64,000 nucleotides of DNA from Monocercomonoides exilis. Lineage: Eukaryota > Preaxostyla > Oxymonadida > Polymastigidae. Of the stretch, positions 11,639 through 23,000 are shown one piece after another. Position 1 is the stretch's first letter. The number at the start of each line of letters is the position of its first letter. Below the pieces are notes generated by a model. It searched no databases and was not told where the DNA came from. It worked only from the letters and a program-made list of their open reading frames with translations. Location of the stretch: contig LSRY02000035.1 in the NCBI GenBank assembly GCA_001643675.2, positions 496,001 to 560,000 on the forward strand, written 5' to 3'. The position numbers and the translations under genes were made by a program.

Positions 11639-13795
11639 ATGATGAGCAGTTTAAGTTTGGGGGAAAATCGTAAGCTATCAAGGGACGAGACATTAAGTGA
11701 ATTAGGCGTGCATGCAAGTAGAGCAAGCGAAGAAAAGAAAGATGAGCTGTTTGATTTAATGAAAGAAACGGCCCATCTTCTCTGTGGAATTGTGCGTGGA
11801 ACGATGAAAGAAGAAATCGAGGGTATTCTGAAGGAAGAATATGGAATGAGCGAAGGAGATGCATCCACAATTGCTGAAGAAGTTATCGCTGCACACTGTT
11901 TGCTATCAAATTTTCAATAACAATTTCAAAAAAAAAATGTCAAAATCTTTTATTGCTTTGTTGTTATTTTTTAGCTTCAAGCTGTTTGCCAAAGAAAAAA
12001 GGCGGGGCAGCTTTTGCTTTTGGGAAGGCAAGAACTTCGAGTCAAGCAAATGGGAAATTTTCTGTTCCATCAGCGTTTTCTTCGAAAACAGCAAGCTCTT
12101 CAAGCACTGACAAAGCTGCTCCAAAGCCATTCATGTCTTCATTACCACCAACGGAGAGTTCGGGGACTTTTGGTGGCCCTGCGAAGTTCCCGCCTTCGTT
12201 TGGAAGTGCGATGCAAGGGCCTGGGCCAATGTTACCAACTGGACTTTCCACAGCTGGTCCTTTTTCGTCTAGAATCTCTTTAGCTTTGCCAGTTTCTGAC
12301 GAGCCTTCGCTTTCTGTGCCAAGCATGGCACCACCAGGATTTCCTGCACCTGGATTTCCGTCTTCTTCATTTGGGGGTCCTATGTTGATGCCTCCATTTA
12401 ATCCCTCTGATGAGTCGAGCCCTTTTATCGGAACATCAGCCAGGATGATTGAAGATGAAGAGAAATTGCAAAAAGAAGAAGATAAAAAAGGGAAAAAGAA
12501 AGAGAGAAAGCATGAAAAGAAAAGCAAGAGCGACAGCGACTCTGACAGCGATGAGGAATCAGATGACTCAGAGGCGTCTGAAGATGAAAGTGGCTCTGAA
12601 GAAAGTGGCAACGATGAAAGTGGTGCTGATTCATCATCGTCGTCGTCAGAGGGAGGAAAAGGAAAAGAAGGATATAAAGAAAACAAAAAGCCGGTGAAGG
12701 GAAGTTTGCATTCTTTATTTAAATAAAAGATCTTCTGTAATTTTTTACGTATTTCGTGCTTTTTTTTATTAATTTATTATTTTATTTATTATTTTATTAA
12801 TTTTGAAATATTTCATTTTTCGTTGTTTATTTGTTAGAAATGAGAGGACCACTTCATTTTCTCCCTGAAGAGACAGCTGGGTATACTTCGTCGTTTGATT
12901 CAGATATTCAGTTGTTGCAGAAGGAGCGCCTTATTCGTGTGAATAGATCATATCCTATTCCTGTTTGTTTGGGCAATCCATTCAACAAAGGCATTTGGCG
13001 GGTGGATCTGCTTGTGGAAGATGCCAATCCAGAGTACTTCGCTTTTGCCATTCTGCAAGTGTGTGAGAGCAACATGAAGAATGCCATCAAGAAGCGCGAT
13101 TCTTCGCTGAAGCCAAAGAAGTCAAAAAGCAAATCAACGAGTCATCAAGCAGACAGTCCAGTGGCACCTCCTTTCGGTTTGTCATCGTCTGCTGCTTTTG
13201 GCTTTTCTGGGCCAAGCGGAGGATGTGGTCCTTTTGGTCAAGGGAAATTGAGAGGAGTTAGTGCAGAAGGGATGGTGATGAATTATAGAGGATTATTTGA
13301 TGATTCATCGCCCGGAATTCAACCCTGGAAATCAAAAGGTTCGCAAGTCGCTTGCGAAGTTAACACAAAGAAGAAAACTGCATCCTTTTTTGTTGATCGG
13401 AAAAAACAAACCATTGTGTTTACAAAGCTGCCAAAATGTGTGCAATTTCAGGTGTGAAAAATAAAAATTGTTGTAATTGAAGACTGCTTTGTTTGCCAGT
13501 CACCAAATCCATTTGACTTGTTTAACATATTTCAATAATTTTATTTTCTTTTCGTTTATTATTTTCTTTCTTTCTTTCTATTATATTTTATTAATTTATT
13601 AAAAATAACATTTTCTTTGCATTTTATATTTTTTTATTAACTATTTGATTTGCACATTAATTTTGATCAAACCTCTAATTGCAGATGCTCTTTCTTGATT
13701 CATCGGTAGTTATGAAAGTGCTCAGATTGGACAAAATAAAGAAACCTACTGGACCCAAAAAGGTTTCAGGCACTAAAAATATAGAGTTTTTGTAA
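11639..13795 (+). CDS. Four-exon protein with C-terminal SPRY-like domain
   Basis: Exons: 11639-11897, 11975-12703, 12838-13451 and 13685-13795, joining in frame to 570 residues ending in TAA. Introns are 77, 134 and 233 bp with donors GTTTGC, GTTTGC and GTGTGA. The apparent stop at 12724-12726 lies inside intron 2 if the consensus GTTTGC donor at 12704 is used. Residues 1-90 are helical and acidic. Residues 90-330 are Ser/Pro/Gly-rich, then highly charged with a Ser-Asp-Glu run. Residues about 330-560 look like a SPRY fold: a GIWRVDLLVE strand, a Gly-rich insert, a CEVNTKKKTASFFVD strand, then LPKCVQFQ and a final VMKVLRL strand. SPRY domains bind protein partners; no target can be inferred. 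There are two possible start codons, 11639 and 11642. Confidence 0.65.
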
Positions 13796-14372
13796 AATTG
13801 GTAAAGCCCAAATGTCTTGAAATGGAAAGGTTATGTTTTTTGTTTGATATTTGTCGTTGTTTTGCAATTGCAAATGAGTTATTTTCCTGCTTTTAATTTT
13901 CAAATGTGCTTCTCCAAATTGATTCAAATCATTTCATTCTTTCAATGCTTTTTCGTGGCAGCTATTATAAAATCAAACATATTCGATCGGAATTTAAAAA
14001 AAGCTTCCGTTTTTCATTCTTATTTTGAAAATTTTTCAACTTCTACAGTGTAGAATTGTCTTCGAGAAAATGCTTTTCTGTTAATGTTGTTCAAAAATGA
14101 TTCAAATATATAAAGTAGTGACATTTTTTTCAGACAAGGAATGCGTCAATTTGCAGAACAATAAGATGACCATTAACATTTCACCTTATTTTTTGGGTTC
14201 ATTTATTTGAAAAAAAGTTTGGTGATAATCGAATAATCTCTTGTTTAATTTGTCACTCACGAAAATAAATAAATGGATACACTTTCTGTTTCTTCCATGG
14301 TGACAAGGAGCAAACGGCAGAGGAAATTGTCCATTTTTCGATAGAAGTTGTTTCACTCAATCCCCATTCGAG
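13796..14372. other. Intergenic AT-rich sequence
   Basis: No gene, RNA or repeat is supported. A hydrophobic 78-codon frame at 13817-14053 starts at TTG and has no coding support. Confidence 0.35.
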
Positions 14373-14576
14373 AATTGTGAATCAACAACCCCAACACAAA
14401 GAGTCTGGAATAATGGACATGCAGATAACTCTAAATGCAACAGCTGGCTCCCACTCGTTGCCCAGAATCAAATCGTTGCCAATAATGGAACTGATGCTGA
14501 TGCCTGTGGCAAACCCCAACAGAACCCATGTACCACTATCGAATACGCTCTCAACGGTTTCATTTCCCTCCTCTAA
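14373..14576 (+). pseudogene. Fragment of a Cys-containing beta-helix surface-protein gene
   Basis: In this frame a 67-codon stretch ends at TAA (14574-14576). It contains NGTDADACGKPQQNPCTTI, the Cys-Gly ... Pro-Cys-x-Thr-Ile junction also seen in the beta-helix proteins at 46526-49558 and 61517-64000. The sequence on both sides has no start, signal peptide or matching continuation, and neighbouring frames up to about 14830 look like decayed coding sequence. I read it as a degraded piece of that gene family. Confidence 0.6.
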
Positions 14577-14840
14577 AACACTTCCCTCACACTCCTCACC
14601 TCTTCATTCTTTCTCACTCCAATAATAACCTTCTCACATTTTGTGCAAAAATCACTAACTTTGTTACAACTGTTTCAACTTCGTCATTCTTCAAGGTGAT
14701 TGAAGTGTCTTTCTTTTGGAGGTCAGAGTGATGGAGTCGAAAACAACTGAAAATGTTGCAAAGAGCCAACATACAATACTTTAATTCAGAATGTGAACAA
14801 CGAAATAAGAAAATTGTCATGACGAGCACCATCTCATATT

Positions 14841-15140
14841 CTCATTTTCGTTTCAACTTTCAATCAGAAATGAATGCTCTTTTCTCCAAATTCTTTTCTT
14901 CTTCTTCATTGTTATCATTCTTTGCCTTTCTCTTCATTCCTTTTGTTTCTTCTTTTTTTTCACGAGAACACTTGTTTCATCCATTTCATCTCAAAATGCA
15001 ATTCTTCAATATCTCAATCAAATTCCATCTCTTTCTCTTCCTTTTTCTTCCTTTTTCTGTTTTTATCTGCATTTTCCTGTTGACTGAGGACGAGAAGATG
15101 TCTCTCTCGCATTCTTTTCTTCCAAATCTACAAAAAGTTC
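14841..15140 (+). repeat. Dispersed repeat, 5' block (in composite copy)
   Basis: This is nearly identical to 5494-5793. Here it is followed after about 70 bp by the 3' block, so 14841-15781 seems to be the fullest copy of one repeat unit. Confidence 0.85.
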
Positions 15141-15207
15141 TGCTCCAATTGTATTTTACTCTTCTTTCCATTCCTTTTGCTTCTTCAGCTTCTTTGTTAT
15201 TATATGA

Positions 15208-15781
15208 ATAAATATTTCCTCATTCATCAACAATTTCTTATCCTTATTCTGTTTCCTTGACTGATCTCCCTCAATTCCTGCTCAAAATTGTTCTTTTCCT
15301 CTCCATTTTTCTTCATTCTCACTTGCTTTGCAAATTGCTCATGGGCTCATTCTTCAAAATTCATTCTTCCAAATCCCCATTTTTCTCCAGCCCAATACAA
15401 ATGCAATGCATTCCTTAAAATATAAAACCTTTCATTTTGGATTGCTGAGAATGAATTGAAAAGATGAAGGAAACGAATCCACAACATTGATGCAAATGGT
15501 TGATACGTTCAATGGAAAAGTCTTCCTTTGCTTTTTCCCCCTCCATTCTTCATTATTTCTATTTCAATAAACATTCAAAATGCTGAGGAAGATGATATTT
15601 TGGATGAAAAAAAATGTTTTTGCTTTCTTTGATCATGTTGATGATGTTGATGATGATAAAAGAACAAGAAGAACGAAGAAATATCAGATGTGAAATGCTT
15701 CTCGTCTATTGACGGTTTTGTGAGAAGAATTTGAAATGAGAAATATTTCAAGAATATGAAGAAGAAGATGAACAGGCATTC
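15208..15781 (+). repeat. Dispersed repeat, 3' block (in composite copy)
   Basis: This is nearly identical to 10780-11351. Unlike that copy it is followed at once by a long A run, which suggests a retroposed 3' end. Confidence 0.88.
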
Positions 15782-15784
15782 AGG

Positions 15785-15788
<4 letters not shown>

Positions 15789-15848
<60 letters not shown>

Positions 15849-15873
15849 AGAGAGAGAGAGAGAGAGAGAGAGA
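15789..15873 (+). repeat. Poly(A) tract of about 58 followed by (GA)n
   Basis: An uninterrupted A run of about 58 bases is followed by about 13 GA units. It sits exactly at the 3' boundary of the composite dispersed repeat. Confidence 0.9.
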
Positions 15874-16252
15874 ATATACAAATCACTTATTTCGAATGAC
15901 AATATTTTGGACGATGGATCAAGTCATAAAAATTCCAGAAAAAATGAAAAGAGAGAACTTGTTGATTATGTACATTATTAATCATTTCCATTTTTATTAT
16001 CAAAATATGATAGTTAGAAAAAATATTTTTTTATTTTAAACATTTAAAAAGAAAAGAAAAGAAAAGAAAAACGGGTTAAAAATCGCCCTCGTTGGCTCAA
16101 TTAATTAAATGCAAGCAAAGCTTTTCGAAAAATCAATTTTCAAATGGTTTGGAATCCAGAAAATAACTTTGATTCATTCAATGGTATCACAGTGATTGCT
16201 ATGAATCTTCAATAGATGCTTTTTAAATCTGCTCTTGTAATGATAACTAATT
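15874..16252. other. Intergenic stretch with a weak tRNA-like segment
   Basis: AT-rich DNA downstream of NPHP4. At about 16085-16160 there are an A-box-like TGGCTCAATT and a B-box-like GGTTTGGAATCC at tRNA spacing, but stems do not pair well. It may be a tRNA relic. Confidence 0.3.
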
Positions 16253-19200
16253 TCAATTCGCTTTTTTCCATGGTGGAATAACGTAAACAGGCAATTTCAG
16301 GTAGTCATCTTCCTTGTTTAGTTGCATTCTGAAGCTTAGCCTTGGCACTGCATCAGGCAGAGTAGGGAGCGGCCATTCTCTTGGAACTGGACAAGCAACA
16401 CAAGTAAAAGGAATCGGATGGAGAACGTTGAAAGGAAAAATCGAGTCTGATGCGTCCAATGAAGCGGGTAGTGATGTGATCGAAGAAATTGTTGAGCACC
16501 ATGTTGGAGTAAATGAAAGAGAGTATGGAGAATGCTGAAAAACGCTTTCAGAAAACATTTTACTTTTTGAATTGAACGTATCGCTTTTTCTTTCTTTTTT
16601 CCATTCCGCATTGCTTATAGTTGACGCACCGCGTGTTTGGTCAGCGACCATCATTCCTTCCACTCCCTTTATCAGCAGCGAAATGACAGGCTCTCTTCGC
16701 AGTTCCAATCGCACAGTTGGGGCTTTTTGCTGGCTGAGATGGAACTTCTTTGCAACAGACTGTGGAAGCAGTAGATGGGGCATTTTCATCTGTATTTTCT
16801 GCATCCAAAGTTTGAGGGTTTCAAGACGCATTCTATGAACAACATGAGTACAAGGTGAACGTGATGCTGAAGATGAAGAAGTTGTTGATGCGCTATAGTT
16901 AGAGGAAAATTTTGTAGAGTTAGGTGACTTGGATTTAGAGCTGCGAGATGAAAGCGATGACAAAGAATGAGTTTGATCAATTGCACATTCAATTTCATCT
17001 ATTCCTTCTCCTTCCAAAATGTCATCTCTCCACGTCTGTTTTCCTGATATGCTGCTTTGCAGTCTTGTGCTTATTGCAAAATCATTGTCGCTTGATATGT
17101 TTATAGGAGATGCAGATGAAATTACTGCGCTCATTTGACTTTGCGATGGAGAAGGACTCAACTGCAACGATTTCGATTGATTGGACAAATCACTTTTCCT
17201 TTCAGAAACATCTTCTTCTCCTTCATCTTCTTCACCTTCATCTTCTTCGTCCTCCTCATCATCATATTCTTCTTCGTCTTCAAAAGTTCCCCTTTCTCTT
17301 TTTCGTTTTTGTTGGAAGCCTCTTTTTTCTCTTCGATTTCTCGCCATTTTGAAGTCACTTTCTTCATCTTCCTCCTCCTCTTCTGAATCTTCGCTGGCTC
17401 TTTTGATTCTTGCCAATTCCTGCTGAGGATCCTTATTCCACACAAAAGGATGATACTCTCTCCATCCAACACAGATGTTCCTATGCGTGCGAGGAGGGAT
17501 CGGCACCTTTGGAAGTTCGATCATCCTTGTTTTGTCCCTCGCTTCTTTCTGTTTTTGCTCTTCTGGTGTCACTTCTGCGGCGGAGATTGGAATAGAAACC
17601 CCAAATATCACCATAAAGACGATTCTGAATGCAGGATGCGGAATGGCATTTCTTATAATCAAGCTGGCATTCTTCTTTAAAGAATAAGAAGAAAAAAATT
17701 GCTTTCTTCCTTTGGAATCTGAAACCTGCTTCGAAGGACCCAGCAGCAGCTCTGCAGAAACAGAAGATGAAAGTACATTGTGTCCGTTGTGTGGAATCGC
17801 AACCAAAGTGCGGGATTCGATAATGACTGATTCAGAATCTGAACATAAAGCATAAAATGATAGCAAAAATAAAAATGATTACGTTTTTATAAAAGAATAT
17901 TTGAGAAAAATAGGGGAAAAAATCGTCTTTCTCTTTAAAAAAAAGTTTGTGCTGATTTTTATGTTTCATATCACTAGTGAATTTAAATTACATACCAATA
18001 TTGTGTTTCTGCTCCCAGCACCTAATAGCATTTAGTTCTGAAACCAAATGGTTGTCAAATCCAGATCGCAGAAGGATATTAACTGATGTAAGTTTCAGTG
18101 AAAGAGACTCTTGGCGAAGTGGGCAGAAGAAGCTAACACAAATTAAAATTAACAGCATGTTTAAAAGAAATAATTTCCATTAAAAAAATATTTTTTTTAA
18201 ACTGCAAATTTTCGAATGCTCCAAACCAATTTCCAAAAGACCACGGAGACAATGCAATATGCGTTCTTGAAACGCCATAGCCTGCAGGAAGCATTTTATT
18301 TGCATTTGCTTCTCTTTCGCCGTTCCTTTTGTTGTTTGATCCTATCATTTCAAGAAGAGTCAGCCATCTCATCTCCAACCCAACTTCTTTTGTTACAAGC
18401 GTCTCCTTTTCTTCTTCTGAAAGTCTGAGCTTTGTGGTTCCAGCGAAGCTTTCTTGAAAAGCAATACGCTGATGCGTCGGAAGGAAGTCGTATAAAGACC
18501 ACAATGTTGCATCCAGCCACATTGTACGTCCAAATGGATGAACAAGAAATGCCGGCTCTTCCTCTTCTTCTTCTTCTGAAGCATTGCTTCTATCAGAATC
18601 TTCATTTGAATCATTCCAATCGCTCTCTTCTCCGCTTTCATCAACATCATCGTTATCGCTTTCTTCATTCATATCTATTTCACGTTTTTCATCTTTTGCT
18701 TTTGTATTCCTCTTTCTTTTTGCCTTAACTTTTCCTTTAACTGATTTCTTCTGTGTCGCTTTTGCTTTTTTCATTTTCTTTGAAGAAAACGACGAAAGAA
18801 GATTCATCCTCTCTTCTGCGACTTCTTCTGCCCATCCTTCTTTCATTAACGCTTCTATGGAACGCAGAATTGATTCATTCTCTTTGCCAACACTTTTCTC
18901 AGAATCTGATTTTTCTCCTTTGTGCTTCGTTTTGCTGCTCATTCGGATGCCAGCAGCTACAGCTGTTGCAGCAGCTTTAAGAGACCTTTTCGCGCTTGAG
19001 CTTTTCGCTTTTGCATCTTTATCGCGAGGAGAGCGTGATCGAGAAGCTGAAAGAGACCTTGATGATTTCTTGCTTTGTTGTGTGACAGACGATGCAGGAG
19101 ATGATGTGGCTGATGTGAATGGTGAAATGAAATTTCTTGAAGTAGATGATGACGCAGATGAAGATCCAGATAACGAACTGGATAATAAATGAAGTGGTTT

Positions 19201-19966
19201 ATGGAACGCTTGTTGAATAATGAATTGAACATGAGGTGAAATGAGCCCAGGAACAATGGGAGTTGAATTTCTTTCGTCATAAAATGTATTTGGTGAAAGA
19301 AAGTTCTTATAACCATCAAGTTTCTTGTGCCTTAATAAGCAAAACCTCACCGAAGCATCAGGAGAAGAAGATTGCAAAAAACTAACATCAACCACAAAAG
19401 GTAAAATTCGTGGGGTTCCAAAAAACATCTGGTAAATTTCACGAAACGCAGAACCATTGCAAAAAAATTGAGTTGAAGAAAAAAGCGTCAACAAACCTCT
19501 AAACTTTGCATCTGCTTGAAAAGATTTCCTTTTTGGTAAGAAGAGATGTCTGTGGTACCAACAGAATCATCAATATGAACTAAACTCCATCCGAGACTAA
19601 CCTCGTGCGTTATTATATTCTTTTGGTCAACAGCCACAAGAACAAGTTCCACAATGATAGAAAGTGGTTGTTCAGGATCGCAAACAAAATATACTATATC
19701 CTTGCAGTCACAGTCGTAAGTGTTCACATCTGTCACTTGAATATCATGAAGAGGACTTTCATATGTGTCTCCAAACGCTGTGCGTTGATCTTTATGATAC
19801 AGAGTAAGATGATATCGATAATACATATTTTCATCAACAACTTTTTCACGCTGAAAATTCAAAAGAGGACTCCAGCTTAACTTTAAATTAAAAATCAAAA
19901 AAATACCACTGCTCTTTCTTCGTGAATATTTTGGAATCCATCGATGAAAAAAGCAAATGCAATCAT
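16253..19966 (-). CDS. NPHP4: Nephrocystin-4 homologue (ciliary transition zone)
   Basis: Exons: 19966-19907, 19850-19497, 19428-18203, 18132-17996 and 17838-16253. Introns are 56, 68, 70 and 157 bp with donors GTATTT, GTTTGT, GTTTAA and GTATGT. All phases match and give 1120 residues, ending in TGA. Family landmarks appear in the expected order. An N-terminal C2-like part has SLGWSLVHIDD. It is followed by FFGTPRILPF (the family has a GTPRALL-type motif), then a segment ending NSTPIVPGLI, and later IPHPAFRIVFMVIFGV. Two Ser/Lys/Glu low-complexity inserts interrupt it, at residues about 200-390 and 680-840. NPHP4 works with NPHP1 and RPGRIP1L-type proteins as a gatekeeper at the base of cilia. 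The animal protein is about 1430 residues, and the C-terminal Ig-like part seems missing or diverged here. The start lies 115 bp downstream of the FAB1 stop. Confidence 0.8.
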
Positions 19967-20081
19967 TTTAAAAAATTAATAAAAATATTGTGATTTTGAT
20001 CAAACTGAAAAACATATAAATGCATTATAACAAATCATATATCTCACAAAACAAAGAAAAAATTAAAGCTATCAATGTGTT

Positions 20082-23000
20082 TCAATTGAAACCATCTTTT
20101 GATAGCTTTAATTTATCTGGCCAATCTTTCTGAACAATTAATGAGTCATATGGAGATGGAATTGGAGTGAAATACTGATTAACAGAATGAAGAAATCTCC
20201 TGCAATAATCTTTCGGTTTAATAATCGTCGGGGCAACGCTTCCTTGTCCAAGTATTCCGCTTTTCTTCACAATGGACTGAAAAAAGTCAAAAGAAAAAAA
20301 AAGAAAAAGAAAAATATTATTTTCTGATAATTCAAAATAAAAATTCAACAGAAGCCAAACCTCCAGTTGCTTGTCCAAAGTGAACATTCTGATGTAATCA
20401 ATAATCCCACAAACGAGCATTTTCCGCTGTGCATCAATTCCCACCAGAAGCGAATAGTCAATGACCCTCAGCGACTCCAGGAAATGAGCATCCCGATCCA
20501 CGCTCCTCATCAAATACAGCCAGTCTGCCTCTTCCAGCACAAGCTTCTCATCATACATCATCTCCACCAGGTTTGAGTCCATCAGAACCGTCGGCCCTTC
20601 CTCCTCCCTCTCGTTTAATATACCGTCCTGCGCAGGCGCTTCGTCTCCGTCGCTTTCGCCATCTTTTCTCTCCTTCAGACGCTTCTTCTCTTTCACATAG
20701 CGCGACCGCTGGCTCCCCTTCAGATCAAACTGCACTTTGATCGAATGCTCCACAAACAGATTCTTCATCACAACGAAGTGCATCACCCCTTTCTTCCCGC
20801 CTGATGCCGTCGCACGCTTCTCCATTGTGATCAGCGCAAGAAACGGGATCAGCGCAGACGGCGACCCTTCAAAGAGAGAAGGTCCATAGTGCTGCATGTA
20901 TCCTCTCACATTCGACATCAGCTGCCGCATCTCCGTCGAAAAAATCTGCTTGAAAATGAACCGCCCGTCTGTCGTTTTGTAGAAGGCAGCACCAGACTTC
21001 CCGCCTTTGCCAGACATGTGGCGGCAGCTCAAAAGCGATTGTGCGAATATCCTGTTCCCAACCATTCGCGCTCGAAGCGCATAGAAATGGAGTGCAAAGT
21101 GCAGAGTCACCACCACATCGAAGTGTGTGTCTGAGATTGTCTGTGTGTAGTCATCGCGGCAGTTGAACAGCAGGCATTCGTGCTGTGCCTCAGAGGTGGG
21201 GAGGATTGGCTCGCCCAGCGGAGGAAGCAACTGTTTGCCGGGCGAGTCGGAGACTGCTGTGAATGGCGAAGGAGAAGAAGACGGAGAAGGAAGCGCAACG
21301 AAAGGAGAGCGAGGAGACAGCAGCTGTGGCGAACGAAACGGTGTCAGCTTCGGCGACATGAGCGGAGAAAGTGAATGCTTTTCTGATTCGGCTGTTGTGT
21401 GGATTGAGGCGTGCGACGGTGCAGCTGACACAATCAGCTGTGGGGAGCATCGTTCGCCTGGTTCAAATTCAGCTTGAGCTGATGGATTGAATGAAGAGAG
21501 GTCAGGCACTTGTGGAACAGGGCGAATTAGTTCAACGTCGTTTGAGCTTGCTCGGTGCTCTGCATCTTCCTTGCAAACATTCATATTTTCGTTTGAATGC
21601 TTAACTTGATCAGTTTTCTCATCATCATTATTCGCATTGCTTTCTTTTGGATTTTGGATTTGTGAATTTTCACCCATTCCATCAGCCAAACTTAAAGCAT
21701 AAAGTTTTTGCGTTTCATTCGTTTGTTCAGTGTCTGCTGAGTTCTCTCCATTTCTTTCTTTTTCACTTGCCCCTTCTTCGATGCTGCTGTGAATAGCATC
21801 TGCTGCCAATTTCTGGTAAGACTGCGCAACATTCGGAAGCGGAACCAACACAGATGCTGCATTCACCCCAACTTCCTCTTTTCCAGCTGATGAATACATT
21901 GTTGAGTTCTGCGACTGAGCTAATGAAGCATGTTCTGATCCGCCTTCAATGCCAGTTGCCCTCTTCAGATCCTTCTTTTCCAATGGAGTGTTGATGAGCG
22001 CCTCTTCTGGGATTCTTTCTATTCCCAGGCATTCAGCAGCTCGCTCAACGATGTGGTTGTGGTGATCAGCAGAAAGCAGCACTGCAGCTAATATCGACGT
22101 TGGCTGCTCTTCATCCACAAACACAGCTTCTCCGTAGCGCCCACGCTCGCAATGAGGATGAAGAGAAAGTGGATTAACAGGAGCTTTTGGCCAGCTTTGG
22201 TGCATCGATGGCGGGCGCTGTGAAACAAACAAGTCAGAAAACTGGAAAGACTGAGATGCGTGAGAGGATGATTGTTGTCTGGTTGCAGTGAAAGAATGTG
22301 CTGTAGACGAAGACAATGGCTTTGAAATGGCCATGTTCGATGATGTTGAACTTGAGGATAGTGTGAAGGCAGTCTGTGACGTCTGAGGGTGTGAAGTAGG
22401 ATCTGAGAAGCTGTTTACAGGTGAACTTAGAAACACTGCAGATGAAGCACCAGAAAAGCAAGAAGAAGCTGATGAAGCTGTTGCTGATGCTGTTGCTGTC
22501 ACTGTTAGTGTTGCAGAAGTTGCTGATGATGGAGGCATTGTTGCACATTCAAGAGAAGGCATCGATGCAGCCGTTGAAAGAGTTGCTGCTTTGGGGAGCT
22601 GTATGTGCAAGTAGTTGTATAACATACAGATTGCTTGCTGGTATCTGCGATTGACAAAGAAATAAGTGTCTGGATGAGGAAACAGACTCATGCATGCAAA
22701 AAGGCTCTCGGTTGACACAATTTTCTTTCCTTTCTCTTTTCTCTTTCTCTTGTTTGTTCTTTCTCTCTCGTCTGCTTCAATCTCCTCTTCCATTTCCATT
22801 TTCAGTTTCATACTCATTTCTGGATCAGCTCTTTTGGTCACAATGTATGTATCTTCACCTAATTTTGTGATCCCATCCGCATTTTCGCTTTGAATTCCTT
22901 GTAACAAGGTAGTTTTTTGATTTTGTTCAGAGAAGATTTCTGGATTGTTCTCTTGTTTCTCCTTTGCCACTGAAACAATAAGACCGAGATTTTTCGAATC

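Noticed and set aside
12724..12726. TAA ending a separate 5' gene before the SPRY-like exon
   Set aside because: A consensus GTTTGC donor at 12704 joins phase 1 to the acceptor at 12837, placing the TAA in an intron. All four exons then add up in frame.
16085..16160. tRNA or tRNA-derived SINE suggested by A- and B-box-like motifs
   Set aside because: The boxes are spaced correctly, but stems mispair and no second copy is visible here. Kept only as a note.
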